Below the pieces are notes generated by a model. The model was not told the origin of the DNA and did not search any database. It worked only from the letters and a program-made list of their open reading frames with translations. From UBA1858 sp963976865 (lineage in GTDB: Bacteria > Pseudomonadota > Gammaproteobacteria > UBA4575): a DNA stretch of 64,000 nt. The position numbers and the translations under genes are program-made. The DNA is taken from positions 62,001 to 126,000 of the forward strand of contig CAXBLY010000006.1 of NCBI GenBank assembly GCA_963976865.1, in the 5' to 3' direction. Positions 16,915 to 26,860 of the stretch are shown in pieces. The number at the start of each line of letters is the position of its first letter. The first letter of the stretch is position 1.

Positions 16915-17847
16915 ATGATGATGACTATCGGACAGCAACTGCCAGGAATATTGCAGCGCAATAGCGTGTTATTGCCACGTTTATTGAGCTATTTGCTGGT
17001 TATTCTCATTGCGATGAGTACAGCCAAACTGGTATGGAGCCTATTCTCGAGCGACAGTTCATCTGAATCGGTTTCAGAAGTGAAAGCAGCACCTCCCAGA
17101 TTAGTTAAACCTCCCCCACCCAAACCGGATTACGGTGCTCAGGTTGCTCGTCTCCACTTGATGGGAAAGGCTTCAATCGCCAACAACCCGGCAATTGCAG
17201 ACCAGAATGCGCCAGACACCTCGCTGAATTTAACACTCAGCGGAGTCCTTGCACTGGGTGAAGGTGAAGGCTTCGCAATCATTGAAAATGAAACCAAAAT
17301 ACACAAGTATTATCATATAGATGACGAAGTAACCTCAGGTGTTACTTTACATTCAGTATTTCCTGATTATGTACTACTGGCACGCGCAGGTCGCACGGAA
17401 AAGCTGGCCCTTCCCAAAGCCTCTGACAAAGGCATTACCAAGGTGAACAATACTCAAATTAATCGCGCTCCGACCACATCAGCAGCACTTGGTAGTAGAG
17501 TACAGGCGGATACTCAGGAAGACGATGAGCCTAGTCTGTCTACACTAAAGCAGCAATTAACGAAGAACCCCTCTTCTCTGGCCAAATATATTTCCATTAG
17601 TAGCGCAAACGATGAAAAAACAGGTAAATTTGTGGGATACGAAGTCAGACCAAATAACAACTCTTCAAGCCTGTTTTATGAGTTAGGGCTGGTTGAAGGG
17701 GATGTTATTACGACAATTAATGAAATTTCGCTGGATAACCCAAACAAGGCGACCCAGGCATTTCAAAAGCTGGTGACGGCCTCTCAGCTGGAGATGACCG
17801 TTTTACGCTCCGGCACCGAGATTTATCTTGTTTATAACCTAGAATAG
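16915..17847 (+). CDS. gspC: Type II secretion protein GspC
   Basis: Inner-membrane component linking the T2SS platform to the outer-membrane secretin. A short cytoplasmic N-terminus is followed by one TM (LLSYLLVILIAMSTAKLVWSLF, residues about 23-44), a Pro-rich linker (PPRLVKPPPPKP), the HR domain (LNLTLSGVLALGEGEGFAIIE) and a C-terminal PDZ-like domain (LGLVEGDVITTINEISLDN). Three consecutive ATG codons open the gene, so the start is uncertain by two residues. It is the first gene of the gspC-N operon; 117 bases separate it from gspD. The promoter would lie in the 200-base gap after tRNA-Glu. Confidence 0.93.
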   Translation: MMMTIGQQLPGILQRNSVLLPRLLSYLLVILIAMSTAKLVWSLFSSDSSSESVSEVKAAPPRLVKPPPPKPDYGAQVARLHLMGKASIANNPAIADQNAPDTSLNLTLSGVLALGEGEGFAIIENETKIHKYYHIDDEVTSGVTLHSVFPDYVLLARAGRTEKLALPKASDKGITKVNNTQINRAPTTSAALGSRVQADTQEDDEPSLSTLKQQLTKNPSSLAKYISISSANDEKTGKFVGYEVRPNNNSSSLFYELGLVEGDVITTINEISLDNPNKATQAFQKLVTASQLEMTVLRSGTEIYLVYNLE

Positions 17848-17964
17848 ACCACTTAATCGCATGTCTACACAAACTATTCATATGTGTCCGATAATCTACT
17901 GTTAGAACATTAGTTTATGGACAATTAAGATAATAATTACGATGGCTGATAAGCTGAAATTAAA

Positions 17965-19980
17965 ATGATGATGATAATGAAAAGATTTGCCGGGCCAGTA
18001 GAGATTAAATCCTGTGTGCTTGCACTGACACTGATGGCAAATTGCCTGTTTTCTAATCTGGCACTCTCGGAGACAGGAATCACACTGAATCTTAAAGATG
18101 CCGACCTGCAGTCATTTATTGAAACAGTCGCTGAAATTACTGGCAAAAATTTTGTCATCGACCCACGCGTGAAAGCGAAAGTCACTGTTGTGTCAGCCAG
18201 ACCCATGGACCGTCGGGAAATATACGAGGTATTTCTATCGGTACTACAAGTACATGGTTTTGCAACCGTCGAAGTCGGCGAAGTCATCAAAATTTTGCCT
18301 GATGTGAACGCCAAACAGGGTCCTGGTAATGTTATTACCGGATCATCAGGTTCCAAGGGCGACGAACTGGTCACACGCGTGATCGAAGTAAACAATGTAG
18401 CGGCAGCTCAATTAGTCCCCATATTACGCCCTCTGGTCCCTCAGCAAGGTCATTTAGCTGCCTATCCCGGCAGCAATATGCTGGTTATTTCGGATCGTGG
18501 CGCAAACATTGCGCGGCTGGAAAAAATAATTCGTAAAATTGATCGCCCTGATGCGCAGGAGATCGAAGTCATCACATTACAACATGCCTCGGCAAGTGAA
18601 GTTGTTCAGATACTGAATTCGCTGAAAGCGGCAGGTGGTCAGACAACTCAATCGCCCGGGTCTCCTACCCTGGCTGCCGATGAACGCACAAACAGCATTC
18701 TTTTGTCCGGAGACAGTACGTCAAAAGTGCGCATTCGCGGATTGATTGCCCATCTGGACACACCCATTGAAGGCACGGGTAATACAAAAGTGGTTTACCT
18801 GCATTATGCCTTAGCTGAGGAGATAGCCCCTATACTACAAGGAGTGTCTGATTTCGAAGCGTCAGAGAACGGCAGCACACCCAGTGCTTCCGGAAATAAC
18901 GACATTAATATCCAGGCAGATGCAACTAACAATGCATTAATCATTACCGCCCCACCCGCACGATTCGACAGCCTGCGCAGAGTAATTAGCCAGTTAGATG
19001 TCAGACGGGCGCAGGTACTGGTTGAAGCTGTGATTGCAGAAGTATCCAACGACTTAACCAAAGAACTGGGGGCAGAAGGCTTCTTATTACCCGGTGGCGA
19101 TAACCCGGATGGCCCCGCAGCGGCGTCTATTAATACCGGCAATATTCTATCCCTGTTAACCGATGGAATTACCTCAGGTGCAGGTTTGGCCGGTCAGGGT
19201 TTATCTCTGGGTGCTGCAGATTTAAGCGGTGACACACAATGGGGTTTCCTTCTTCGAGCGCTGGAGGGAGATGCTTCCACCAATATTCTTTCTACTCCTA
19301 CCCTGGTAACTCTGGATAACGAAGAAGCAGAAATTGTTGTTGCCCAGAACGTGCCGTTTGTAACTGGTCAGTTTACTAACACCGGTAGCGGAACAGATTC
19401 TGCTGTCAATCCATTCCAGACAATCGAACGTCAGGACGTGGGCCTTACTTTACGCATTACACCTCAGATAAACGAAGGCAATAGCGTAAGACTTCAGATT
19501 GAACAGGAGTCTTCAAGTATTTCCAACTCCAGTGTTGCATCAGACCTGATCACAAACGAGAGAAGGATTAGCACGTCTGTGATGGTTGATGATAATGAAA
19601 TTCTGGTGCTGGGAGGACTGACACAGGACGATTACAGAGACACTGTCACCAAGACACCATTATTGGGTGATATTCCCTTACTAGGTAATTTATTCAAATC
19701 CACTTCAACCACCAAAAGCAAACAGAACCTGATGGTGTTTATCCACCCCGTAATATTACGCGATGCCAGCAGTTCCAACCTGGCTACAGAATCCAAATAT
19801 GATTTTCTGCGTGCTCGCCAGATTGAAGCACGTATTGAAGAACGAGGCTTGATAAAAGACGGTTATGCCCGCTTCCCGGATTTAGATGATCTGGTTACGC
19901 AATTACCCAAGCAGGTGCAAAACCCGGCAAATACATCCAACAGTCAGCTTCAGCCTCAAGCTCCAAGTTCATCGAAGTAA
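17965..19980 (+). CDS. gspD: Type II secretion secretin GspD
   Basis: Outer-membrane secretin channel, 671 residues. A signal peptide ends near LALSETG; N0 (ITLNLKDADLQSFIETVAEITGK) is followed by N1-N3 repeats (VIEVNNVAAAQLVPILRPLV, VITLQHASASEVVQIL, VVYLHYALAEEIAPIL). The secretin domain has VLVEAVIAEVSNDLTKELG and the closing VLGGLTQDD.....K.PLLGDIPLLGNLF signature. The C-terminal tail is Gln/Pro/Ser-rich and may contact a pilotin; none is seen nearby. The length is typical. gspE begins seven bases after the stop. Confidence 0.97.
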   Translation: MMMIMKRFAGPVEIKSCVLALTLMANCLFSNLALSETGITLNLKDADLQSFIETVAEITGKNFVIDPRVKAKVTVVSARPMDRREIYEVFLSVLQVHGFATVEVGEVIKILPDVNAKQGPGNVITGSSGSKGDELVTRVIEVNNVAAAQLVPILRPLVPQQGHLAAYPGSNMLVISDRGANIARLEKIIRKIDRPDAQEIEVITLQHASASEVVQILNSLKAAGGQTTQSPGSPTLAADERTNSILLSGDSTSKVRIRGLIAHLDTPIEGTGNTKVVYLHYALAEEIAPILQGVSDFEASENGSTPSASGNNDINIQADATNNALIITAPPARFDSLRRVISQLDVRRAQVLVEAVIAEVSNDLTKELGAEGFLLPGGDNPDGPAAASINTGNILSLLTDGITSGAGLAGQGLSLGAADLSGDTQWGFLLRALEGDASTNILSTPTLVTLDNEEAEIVVAQNVPFVTGQFTNTGSGTDSAVNPFQTIERQDVGLTLRITPQINEGNSVRLQIEQESSSISNSSVASDLITNERRISTSVMVDDNEILVLGGLTQDDYRDTVTKTPLLGDIPLLGNLFKSTSTTKSKQNLMVFIHPVILRDASSSNLATESKYDFLRARQIEARIEERGLIKDGYARFPDLDDLVTQLPKQVQNPANTSNSQLQPQAPSSSK

Positions 19981-19987
19981 TCACACA

Positions 19988-21487
19988 ATGGCTTCACTAA
20001 TTGAAACTCGCCGCCCCCCTTACAGCTTTGCAAAAAGACACGGGATTTTAGTTGGCAATGAAATCAATGGACGCATCATTGTGTTTCAGCGTCCAAATGT
20101 AAAAATGAATGCTATTCAGGAAATCCAGCGCTTCCTGGGCGCACCGATTGCCTTTAAGTCTTTGCAACAGGAAGAGTTTGACGAACTGTTATCAAAAGTT
20201 TACGACAGCGGCGCTAATGGATCATTGGCCATGATGGAAGATCTTGGTGATGACCTGGATCTTGAAAGTCTGGCAGATTCAATCCCGGAACCTCAGGATT
20301 TAATGGAAGCAGAAGATGATGCTCCAATTATTCGCCTGCTCAATGCCCTGCTCACTCAGGCGGTGAGAGAAAATGCATCAGATATACACATTGAAACATT
20401 TGAACAGCGACTATCAATTCGTTTGAGAGTCGACGGTGTATTACGCGAAGTTTTACAACCTCCAAAAAATATTGGCATCCTGATTGTATCCAGAATCAAG
20501 GTTATGGCTAACCTGGACATTGCAGAAAAACGTTTACCACAAGATGGTCGAATATCATTAAGAGTGGCAGGTCGCCCTGTTGATGTACGTGTTTCAACAT
20601 TGCCATCAGGCCATGGAGAGCGTGTCGTACTGCGTTTGCTGGATAAACAGGCTGGTCGCCTGGAATTGTCTCACCTGGGATTGACGACTGATCTGCACAG
20701 CAAGTTAAAAGACACTATTACAAAGCCTCATGGAATCATACTGGTAACAGGACCCACCGGCTCTGGTAAGACAACAACCTTATACGCGGCACTGAATGAA
20801 CTGAATAATACTTCCCGTAATATTCTGACGGTAGAAGATCCAATTGAATACTTCCTCGATGGTATTGGACAGACACAGGTAAACAATAAAGTTGATATGA
20901 CGTTTGCGCGTGGTTTACGCGCGATTCTCAGACAGGATCCGGATGTTGTCATGGTCGGTGAGATTCGTGATCTGGAAACTGCACAGATAGCAGTGCAGGC
21001 AAGTTTAACGGGGCATCTGGTGTTTTCGACGCTGCATACCAACACGGCTGTCGGTGCAATCACCCGTATGCGCGATATGGGAGTAGAACCATTCCTGCTG
21101 GCATCAAGTTTACTGGGAGTATTAGCTCAACGACTGGTAAGGGTGTTATGTGACGAATGCAAACAGCCTCATACGGCAAGTTCAATGGAGTATGAACAAT
21201 TAAATCTGGCACAGTTCGGCTCCGGTGTCAGTGAAGCACCAACCATTTATTCAGCGAAAGGTTGCGCCAAGTGCAACAACAGCGGTTACACCGGTCGAAG
21301 TGGCATCTATGAATTTATTACTTTGGATAATACTTTTCGAAGCATGATTCACGATATTGGCTCAGAGCAGGACCTTGATGACTATGCACGCAAGATAGCT
21401 CCAAGCATACGCCAGGATGGCATACGCTTAGTATTACAAGGAAAAACCACTCTCGAAGAAGTGATGCGTGTCACTCGAGAAAATTAA
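19988..21487 (+). CDS. gspE: Type II secretion ATPase GspE
   Basis: Cytoplasmic AAA ATPase that powers pseudopilus assembly, 499 residues from the ATG at 19988; an upstream frame extension overlaps gspD and is not used. It has the N1E-like domain, then Walker A GPTGSGKTTT, an Asp box (ILTVEDPIEYF), Walker B (DPDVVMVGEIRDLETA) and the His box (GHLVFSTLHTN). The GspE-specific zinc finger is complete with two Cys pairs (CDECKQPH and CAKCNNSGYTGRSG). Its partners are gspL and gspF in the same operon. Confidence 0.97.
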   Translation: MASLIETRRPPYSFAKRHGILVGNEINGRIIVFQRPNVKMNAIQEIQRFLGAPIAFKSLQQEEFDELLSKVYDSGANGSLAMMEDLGDDLDLESLADSIPEPQDLMEAEDDAPIIRLLNALLTQAVRENASDIHIETFEQRLSIRLRVDGVLREVLQPPKNIGILIVSRIKVMANLDIAEKRLPQDGRISLRVAGRPVDVRVSTLPSGHGERVVLRLLDKQAGRLELSHLGLTTDLHSKLKDTITKPHGIILVTGPTGSGKTTTLYAALNELNNTSRNILTVEDPIEYFLDGIGQTQVNNKVDMTFARGLRAILRQDPDVVMVGEIRDLETAQIAVQASLTGHLVFSTLHTNTAVGAITRMRDMGVEPFLLASSLLGVLAQRLVRVLCDECKQPHTASSMEYEQLNLAQFGSGVSEAPTIYSAKGCAKCNNSGYTGRSGIYEFITLDNTFRSMIHDIGSEQDLDDYARKIAPSIRQDGIRLVLQGKTTLEEVMRVTREN

Positions 21488-21501
21488 CCTGGTGATCTGC
21501 C

Positions 21502-22722
21502 ATGCCGGCTTTTGAATATACCGCATTAGATGTTTCCGGACGCAACAAGAAAGGCGTCATCGAAGGTGACAGCGCAAAATCTGCGCGTCAGATATTACGC
21601 TCGCAGGGATTAACTCCGCTCGATATCAATCCTATAGCGCAGAAAAATAGCAGCGGAAAAAGACAGTCGTTCTTTTCGCTTGGTAAACGCATGAATTCAA
21701 GTGAGCTGGCGTTATTTACACGCCAGCTTGCGACCTTGTTACAATCCGGCACACCACTGGAAGAGGCATTACGAACAACAGCCAAACAGTCTGAAAAGTC
21801 ACACGTGACACGAACTATTTTAGGTGTGCGTTCAAAAGTGACTGAAGGTCATAGCCTGGAAAATGGCTTGGCTGAATTCCCTGCAACGTTTCCAGATCTG
21901 TATCGGGCAACGGTCGCGGCAGGAGAAAAATCCGGTAATCTGGACCCGGTGCTTGAACGCCTTGCTGATTACACTGAAAGTCGTCAGGAAATGCAGCAGA
22001 ATGTCACCACAGCATTAGTCTACCCTGTCGTGTTGCTTATTATCTGCGTTGGAGTGGTCGTCGGTTTACTGACTTATGTTGTCCCACAGGTCGTGCAGGT
22101 ATTTGCTGATCTTGGCAACGAACTACCATTACCCACAAAGGTCTTACTAGCCTCCAGTGATTTTCTGAGAGCCACCTGGTGGTACTGGATAGCGATTATT
22201 TTCGCAGGAATATTTACGTTTAATTATTTAATGAAGACGCATGCGTTTAAAAGCAAGGTTCATTCACTGCAATTACGTTTACCTATTGTAGGTAAATTAA
22301 TTCGTGGATTAAATACCGCACGCTTTGCACGCACCTTAAGTATTTTGGCTGCGTCAGGCGTTCCCGTACTGGAAGCGTTACGCATTTCATCTCATGTGAT
22401 TCCCAACCTGCCCATGAAGAAAGCTGTCACCGATGCCACGGTAAATGTTCGCGAAGGTGCCAGTATTCATAGCTCACTGGAAGTGTCCAGACATTTCCCA
22501 CCGATGACATTACATCTAATTGCCAGCGGTGAAGCCAGTGGTAATCTGGAAACGATGCTGGAACGTGCCGCTGTTCAGCAGGAGCGGGAATTAAAAACTG
22601 TTATTTCGGCAACACTAAGTTTATTTGAACCACTGATGATTGTATTTATGGGTGGTCTGGTTTTTGGAATTGTAGTGGCCATTATGTTGCCTTTATTTGA
22701 AATGAATCAGTTAGTCGGTTAA
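21502..22722 (+). CDS. gspF: Type II secretion platform protein GspF
   Basis: Inner-membrane platform protein, 406 residues, with the repeated GspF/PilC domain. The N-terminal cytoplasmic copy contains LALFTRQLATLLQSGTPLEEAL, and the second copy ARFARTLSILAASGVPVLEALRIS. TM segments lie near 170-195, 225-242 and 375-398. The start ATG is 14 bases after gspE. The pairing of repeated domains and the closing FGIVVAIMLPLFEMNQL are standard for this family. Confidence 0.97.
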   Translation: MPAFEYTALDVSGRNKKGVIEGDSAKSARQILRSQGLTPLDINPIAQKNSSGKRQSFFSLGKRMNSSELALFTRQLATLLQSGTPLEEALRTTAKQSEKSHVTRTILGVRSKVTEGHSLENGLAEFPATFPDLYRATVAAGEKSGNLDPVLERLADYTESRQEMQQNVTTALVYPVVLLIICVGVVVGLLTYVVPQVVQVFADLGNELPLPTKVLLASSDFLRATWWYWIAIIFAGIFTFNYLMKTHAFKSKVHSLQLRLPIVGKLIRGLNTARFARTLSILAASGVPVLEALRISSHVIPNLPMKKAVTDATVNVREGASIHSSLEVSRHFPPMTLHLIASGEASGNLETMLERAAVQQERELKTVISATLSLFEPLMIVFMGGLVFGIVVAIMLPLFEMNQLVG

Positions 22723-22748
22723 AGCATTAAAATCAGGAGGAAATTAAC

Positions 22749-23174
22749 GTGAAAAAGCAATCTGGATTTACATTGATTGAGGTGATAGTTGTATTGGTAA
22801 TTTTAGGCATTCTGGCATCCATTGTCGCCCCTAATGTAATTGGTAACGTTGACAAGTCACGTGTCGTAAAAGCCAAACAGGATATCCGCGCACTTGAAAG
22901 TGCTCTGCAAATATACCGGGTTGATAACTTTAAATACCCAACGACAGATCAGGGTTTGCAGGCTTTAGTAGAAAAGCCCACCACAGGTACCGAAGCCAAG
23001 AACTGGCAAAAAGGTGGATATATTCCAAAGCTGCCTAAAGACCCTTGGCAGAATGATTACCAGTACATCAGTCCGGGAGAAACCGGTGATTATGATTTAT
23101 ATACTCTAGGCGCCGATGGAGCACCGGGTGGCGAAGACTACAATGCAGATATCAGCAATCTGGATCTAGAGTAA
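22749..23174 (+). CDS. gspG: Major pseudopilin GspG
   Basis: Major pseudopilin, 141 residues. The prepilin leader KKQSG is cut before FTLIEVIVVLVILGILASI, with the conserved Glu at mature position 5. The C-terminal half has the GspG calcium-site region and YPTTDQGLQALVEKP and PWQNDYQYISPG motifs diagnostic of GspG. It needs a prepilin peptidase (GspO/PilD), which is not encoded in the window. AGGAGG precedes the GTG/ATG region at 22749, giving a strong ribosome site suited to the most abundant subunit. Confidence 0.97.
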   Translation: MKKQSGFTLIEVIVVLVILGILASIVAPNVIGNVDKSRVVKAKQDIRALESALQIYRVDNFKYPTTDQGLQALVEKPTTGTEAKNWQKGGYIPKLPKDPWQNDYQYISPGETGDYDLYTLGADGAPGGEDYNADISNLDLE

Positions 23175-23201
23175 CTTTTCGAAGTTTAGGCAATATTATC
23201 T

Positions 23202-23702
23202 ATGATGGTTAATAAACAGCAATCCGGCTTTACACTCATCGAAGTGATTGTTGTGATTGCCATTATTGGATTTGTACTCACAATTGCAACCATCAGTATC
23301 GGTGACCCACAGGTCAAGCGAATGAAACAGACCAGTGAACGTTTCTCAGCGCTGATTCAACTCGCAAAAGAACAGGCAATATTTAATTCGCAGGAATACG
23401 CTTTATCACTCTGGGATTCTGGCTATGCTTTTTATACATTAAATGAAAATGGCTGGGAGCTGCTAACTGATGACAAAATTTTTAGAACCCGCAGTCTTCC
23501 AGATGGCATCGAACATGAACTCTACCTGGATGGAGTTAAAGTCAACTTAGCCAGTGAAGATAAAAAGAAACCACAGATCTTTATCACCTCCGATGGAGAA
23601 GTCTCTCCTTTTCGTCTTGATATAACCGACTTTAATGAATGGACGTATCAGATCAGTTTCGATGAACTGGGCGAGTTTGAAATTGAACTGGCAGAGACGT
23701 AG
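23202..23702 (+). CDS. gspH: Minor pseudopilin GspH
   Basis: 166-residue minor pseudopilin with the leader KQQSG before FTLIEVIVVIAIIGFVLTIA. The C-terminal domain (FSALIQLAKEQAIFNSQEYALSL, then GWELLTDDKIFRTRSLPDG) matches the GspH fold. Two adjacent ATG codons make the start ambiguous by one residue. It lies 27 bases after gspG and two bases before gspI. Confidence 0.93.
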   Translation: MMVNKQQSGFTLIEVIVVIAIIGFVLTIATISIGDPQVKRMKQTSERFSALIQLAKEQAIFNSQEYALSLWDSGYAFYTLNENGWELLTDDKIFRTRSLPDGIEHELYLDGVKVNLASEDKKKPQIFITSDGEVSPFRLDITDFNEWTYQISFDELGEFEIELAET

Positions 23703-23704
23703 TC

Positions 23705-24088
23705 ATGAAATGCAAACCTAATATAAAAGGATTTACTTTAATCGAAGTTGTCGTTGCAGTGGCAGTGATTGCAGTAGGTTTAATGGGCACGATCAAAACA
23801 GTCGGCACTGTCACCAAGAATACTGCGCATCTTAACGAAAGAGTTATCGCCACATGGGTAGCACAAAATGCGATGGCTATTTACGAATTAAATCTGGAAA
23901 ACGATGCTGAAAAAGAAACAACTGGAAGTGAAGAAGTAGCTGGCATTGAATGGTTCTGGACTAAAAAACTTGTCGACACACAGGACCCTGGTATTCAACG
24001 GGTAGAAATAGATGTCAGGCGTGACGAAGACCCGGATAGTCAGGTCTATGCTTCACTAGTCTCCCTCTTCCCTGCATATTTTTATTAA
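23705..24088 (+). CDS. gspI: Minor pseudopilin GspI
   Basis: 127-residue pseudopilin with the class III leader NIKG before FTLIEVVVAVAVIAVGLMG. The following T..V..NTAHLNERVIATWVAQNAM block is diagnostic of GspI, which nucleates the pseudopilus tip with GspJ and GspK. Start two bases after gspH. Confidence 0.95.
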   Translation: MKCKPNIKGFTLIEVVVAVAVIAVGLMGTIKTVGTVTKNTAHLNERVIATWVAQNAMAIYELNLENDAEKETTGSEEVAGIEWFWTKKLVDTQDPGIQRVEIDVRRDEDPDSQVYASLVSLFPAYFY

Positions 24089-24095
24089 TGCCGAC

Positions 24096-24707
24096 ATGAC
24101 TCAGCGAATTCACATTCATAAAGGATTGGGCTTCACGCTGATTGAAGTTGTCGTCGCCCTCGCCGTGTTTGGAATTGTCGGAATAACCGCATTTAGTGGA
24201 CTTAATGCCATACTCAAATGGCAAACTGATCTCGAAGTTCGTTCTGAACAGATTAAAGCAATTCAGCTGACGCTCAAATATCTGGAGAGAGACGTCAATC
24301 GCGCTATCGCAAGACCCATCAGAGATCAATATGGTGATACACAACCTGCATTCTCTTCAGATGGTGAGTCAATCATGAGTTTGACATACAGCGGCTGGCG
24401 TAATCCGGCAGGATTACTTAGAAGCAATTTGCAACGCGTCGCATATGAAGTTAACGAGAAGCAATTCAAGCGTCATAGCTGGAATCGCTTGGATGGTGCA
24501 ATCAGCGAAGATGCACGTGAAGTTGTTCTTTTGGAAGAAGTTGAAGAGCTAGTCATAGAATTTTTAAACCAGTCCAATGCATGGGTGGATCGATGGCCGC
24601 CGATTAACAGCAACCCAAACTCTATCGGGCTGCCACGGGCAATATCAATTTCATTTGATGCGCCTCCCATAGGCAGTATTACACGCATTATTACGGTGCC
24701 AGAATGA
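24096..24707 (+). CDS. gspJ: Minor pseudopilin GspJ
   Basis: 203-residue tip pseudopilin. The leader ends KGLG before FTLIEVVVALAVFGIVGITA. It contains the family segments LTLKYLERDVNRAIARPIRD and LTYSGWRNPAGLLRSNLQRVAYE. Its stop overlaps the gspK start by four bases, typical of translational coupling. Confidence 0.96.
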   Translation: MTQRIHIHKGLGFTLIEVVVALAVFGIVGITAFSGLNAILKWQTDLEVRSEQIKAIQLTLKYLERDVNRAIARPIRDQYGDTQPAFSSDGESIMSLTYSGWRNPAGLLRSNLQRVAYEVNEKQFKRHSWNRLDGAISEDAREVVLLEEVEELVIEFLNQSNAWVDRWPPINSNPNSIGLPRAISISFDAPPIGSITRIITVPE

Positions 24708-25633
24708 AGAGCGCATCCCAGCAGCAAGGTATCGCACTTCTCACCGCTATTCTTGTAATGGCGCTGGCAGTCATCGCGGCGACTTCAATTTCGGCAAATC
24801 ACCAGTTATCTATTCGACGCACAGAGAATGTTGTATTTGGCAGCCAGGTCTGGTCATACCTGCATGGTGGTGAAACATGGGCTAAAGTCGTACTAGCAAG
24901 GGATCTGGACGACAATAATAACTATGACCATATCAGCGAGGCCTGGGCAACAGAACTCCCTGCTCTGCCGCTCCCGGGCGGATACATTTCGGGCAAAATA
25001 GAAGATGAACAGGGTAAAATCAACGTCAATAATCTCATGGCCGGCAGTGAACCTGACCCTCTGACACGTATCCGTCTAGAGGCGTTATTTGCGTTATTGG
25101 ATCTGGATTCAGAGCTGATTCAAGCAGTCATCGACTGGATTGACCCAGATGTCAACGCAATCCCACCGAATGGTGCAGAAGATGACTATTATACAGGGCT
25201 GGAATACCCCTATTTGACGGCAAATCAAGCGATGCAACATATATCCGAATTACGCCTTATTAAAGGCTTCACACAAGAAGTATATGAAAAAGTAGCGCCA
25301 TTTTTAACTGCGCTTCCTTCTAATACTGCAGTGAATATAAATACTGCGAAAGCAGAAGTGTTGGCATCCATTATTCCCAATATCGGAATTGATATTGCCT
25401 ATAATATTGTTGATGAGAGAAATGAAGAAGCCTATGAAAGCATTCAGGAGTTTGTCTCTAATCCATTACTGCAGGGTGCATCGGTTAACCTTCAGGCCTT
25501 GTCTGTCAACAGCAGCTTTTTTAGCCTTACCTCGCAGATCAAGGTGGGAAACAGTTTTATTAAAAACGAAAGCATTTTAAACAGAAGCAATAACAAAACG
25601 ATAACTGTCGTTAACAGAGTGCCAGGACAATGA
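24704..25633 (+). CDS. gspK: Minor pseudopilin GspK
   Basis: 309-residue large tip pseudopilin. The leader QQQG is followed by IALLTAILVMALAVIAATSI, lacking the Glu at position 5 that other pseudopilins have, as is normal for GspK. The body has VIDWIDPDVN and the helix-hairpin-helix-like LPSNTAVNINTAKAEVLASI. It caps the pseudopilus as the GspIJK complex. It overlaps gspJ and gspL by four bases each. Confidence 0.96.
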   Translation: MKSASQQQGIALLTAILVMALAVIAATSISANHQLSIRRTENVVFGSQVWSYLHGGETWAKVVLARDLDDNNNYDHISEAWATELPALPLPGGYISGKIEDEQGKINVNNLMAGSEPDPLTRIRLEALFALLDLDSELIQAVIDWIDPDVNAIPPNGAEDDYYTGLEYPYLTANQAMQHISELRLIKGFTQEVYEKVAPFLTALPSNTAVNINTAKAEVLASIIPNIGIDIAYNIVDERNEEAYESIQEFVSNPLLQGASVNLQALSVNSSFFSLTSQIKVGNSFIKNESILNRSNNKTITVVNRVPGQ

Positions 25634-26856
25634 GTGTTGAAACCCTATTTCTAAGATTCCTGACAAATACTGAAAATCGAATCATCGATGAAGATACATC
25701 GGTGCGCTGGGTGTTAGTCACCAACGATAGCGAAGCTAATGATTGCGGCACTGTAAAACTGACAAATGCGGCAGAACTGATACAGGACAGAAGAGTTGTC
25801 ATACTGTTGCCTATTGAACAGCTATACGTTACTTCAGTAGCGGTACAGACAAAAAACAGAAAGCAACTGGAAAAAGCGATCCCCTATACGCTTGAAGATG
25901 ATCTTACGGAAGATATTGAAAATTTACATTTTGCATTAGGTAAACGCAAGGATGACGGAGAAGTACCCGTCATGGTTATATCAAGGTCACACCTGGATCA
26001 TTTAATAGAAATACTAAGTAGTGTTAACGTCTTGCCGGATGTCATCACGGCCGATATTTACGGACTGGACTGGTATGAAGATCAATGGACATTGTGTGTA
26101 GATAACGGACATGTACTAGTCAGAACACAACAATGGGCTGGCTTCGGTTGTGAAATCAATGATTTTTCAGAATTCATGACTGCTGCGTTATCTGATCAGT
26201 CCGAAGCACCTGACAAAATATTTGTTTACAGCCACCCAGATGAAAAACTGGATGATATTTTAAAACTGCCAAATATTCAGCTCGACGACTTTTGGTCGCC
26301 CAGTGCGTTTATCAGAGGTTTCTCTAGTGATGATTGCATTAATTTACTTCAGGGTGGATATGTCAAGGCCGACAAACAGCACAAGACAATAAGACCCTGG
26401 AAAATAGCAGCGGCACTAGCCGCTATCTGGGTAACTATTTCGATGGGTCAAACTGCTATCGAATACTCAAGGCTAAATACACTAAATAATAAACTGTCGA
26501 CAGAAATTGATCAGGTATTCAGACGAACATTTCCGGATGTAAAAAAAGTAGTTAATGCACGCGTTCAGATGCAACAGCGCATTAAAGAACTGTCCTCCTC
26601 TGGCGAATCCAGCCACGATGCAGATTTCCTTAAATTCCTTCATCAGAGTGGTTATGAATTATATAAAAACCCTGATATCTCGATTACCGAGATGCAGTAT
26701 AAAAATAACCAGTTGTCACTTGATATTAAAACCAAAAATATTCAGATACTGGAAACGGTTAAAACCAAACTCAAGTCAAAAAACATTAACGCAGAATTAC
26801 AGACAGCCAAAACGGTTGATGACCATGTAATGGCACGCATGCAGGTATCGGAGTAA
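25630..26856 (+). CDS. gspL: Type II secretion assembly protein GspL
   Basis: 408-residue inner-membrane protein that recruits GspE. The cytoplasmic N-terminus has the actin-like fold (VVILLPIEQLYVTSVAV, KQLEKAIPYTLEDDLTED), a single TM near residues 258-275 (IAAALAAIWVTISMGQTAI) and a periplasmic ferredoxin-like domain at the end. Length and layout are usual for GspL. It overlaps gspK by four bases and is four bases ahead of gspM. Confidence 0.95.
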   Translation: MSVETLFLRFLTNTENRIIDEDTSVRWVLVTNDSEANDCGTVKLTNAAELIQDRRVVILLPIEQLYVTSVAVQTKNRKQLEKAIPYTLEDDLTEDIENLHFALGKRKDDGEVPVMVISRSHLDHLIEILSSVNVLPDVITADIYGLDWYEDQWTLCVDNGHVLVRTQQWAGFGCEINDFSEFMTAALSDQSEAPDKIFVYSHPDEKLDDILKLPNIQLDDFWSPSAFIRGFSSDDCINLLQGGYVKADKQHKTIRPWKIAAALAAIWVTISMGQTAIEYSRLNTLNNKLSTEIDQVFRRTFPDVKKVVNARVQMQQRIKELSSSGESSHDADFLKFLHQSGYELYKNPDISITEMQYKNNQLSLDIKTKNIQILETVKTKLKSKNINAELQTAKTVDDHVMARMQVSE

Positions 26857-26860
26857 GAAG

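Noticed and set aside
19886..19987. Upstream extension of gspE inside gspD
   Set aside because: The extension lies in another frame of gspD; the ATG at 19988 starts the conserved GspE sequence.
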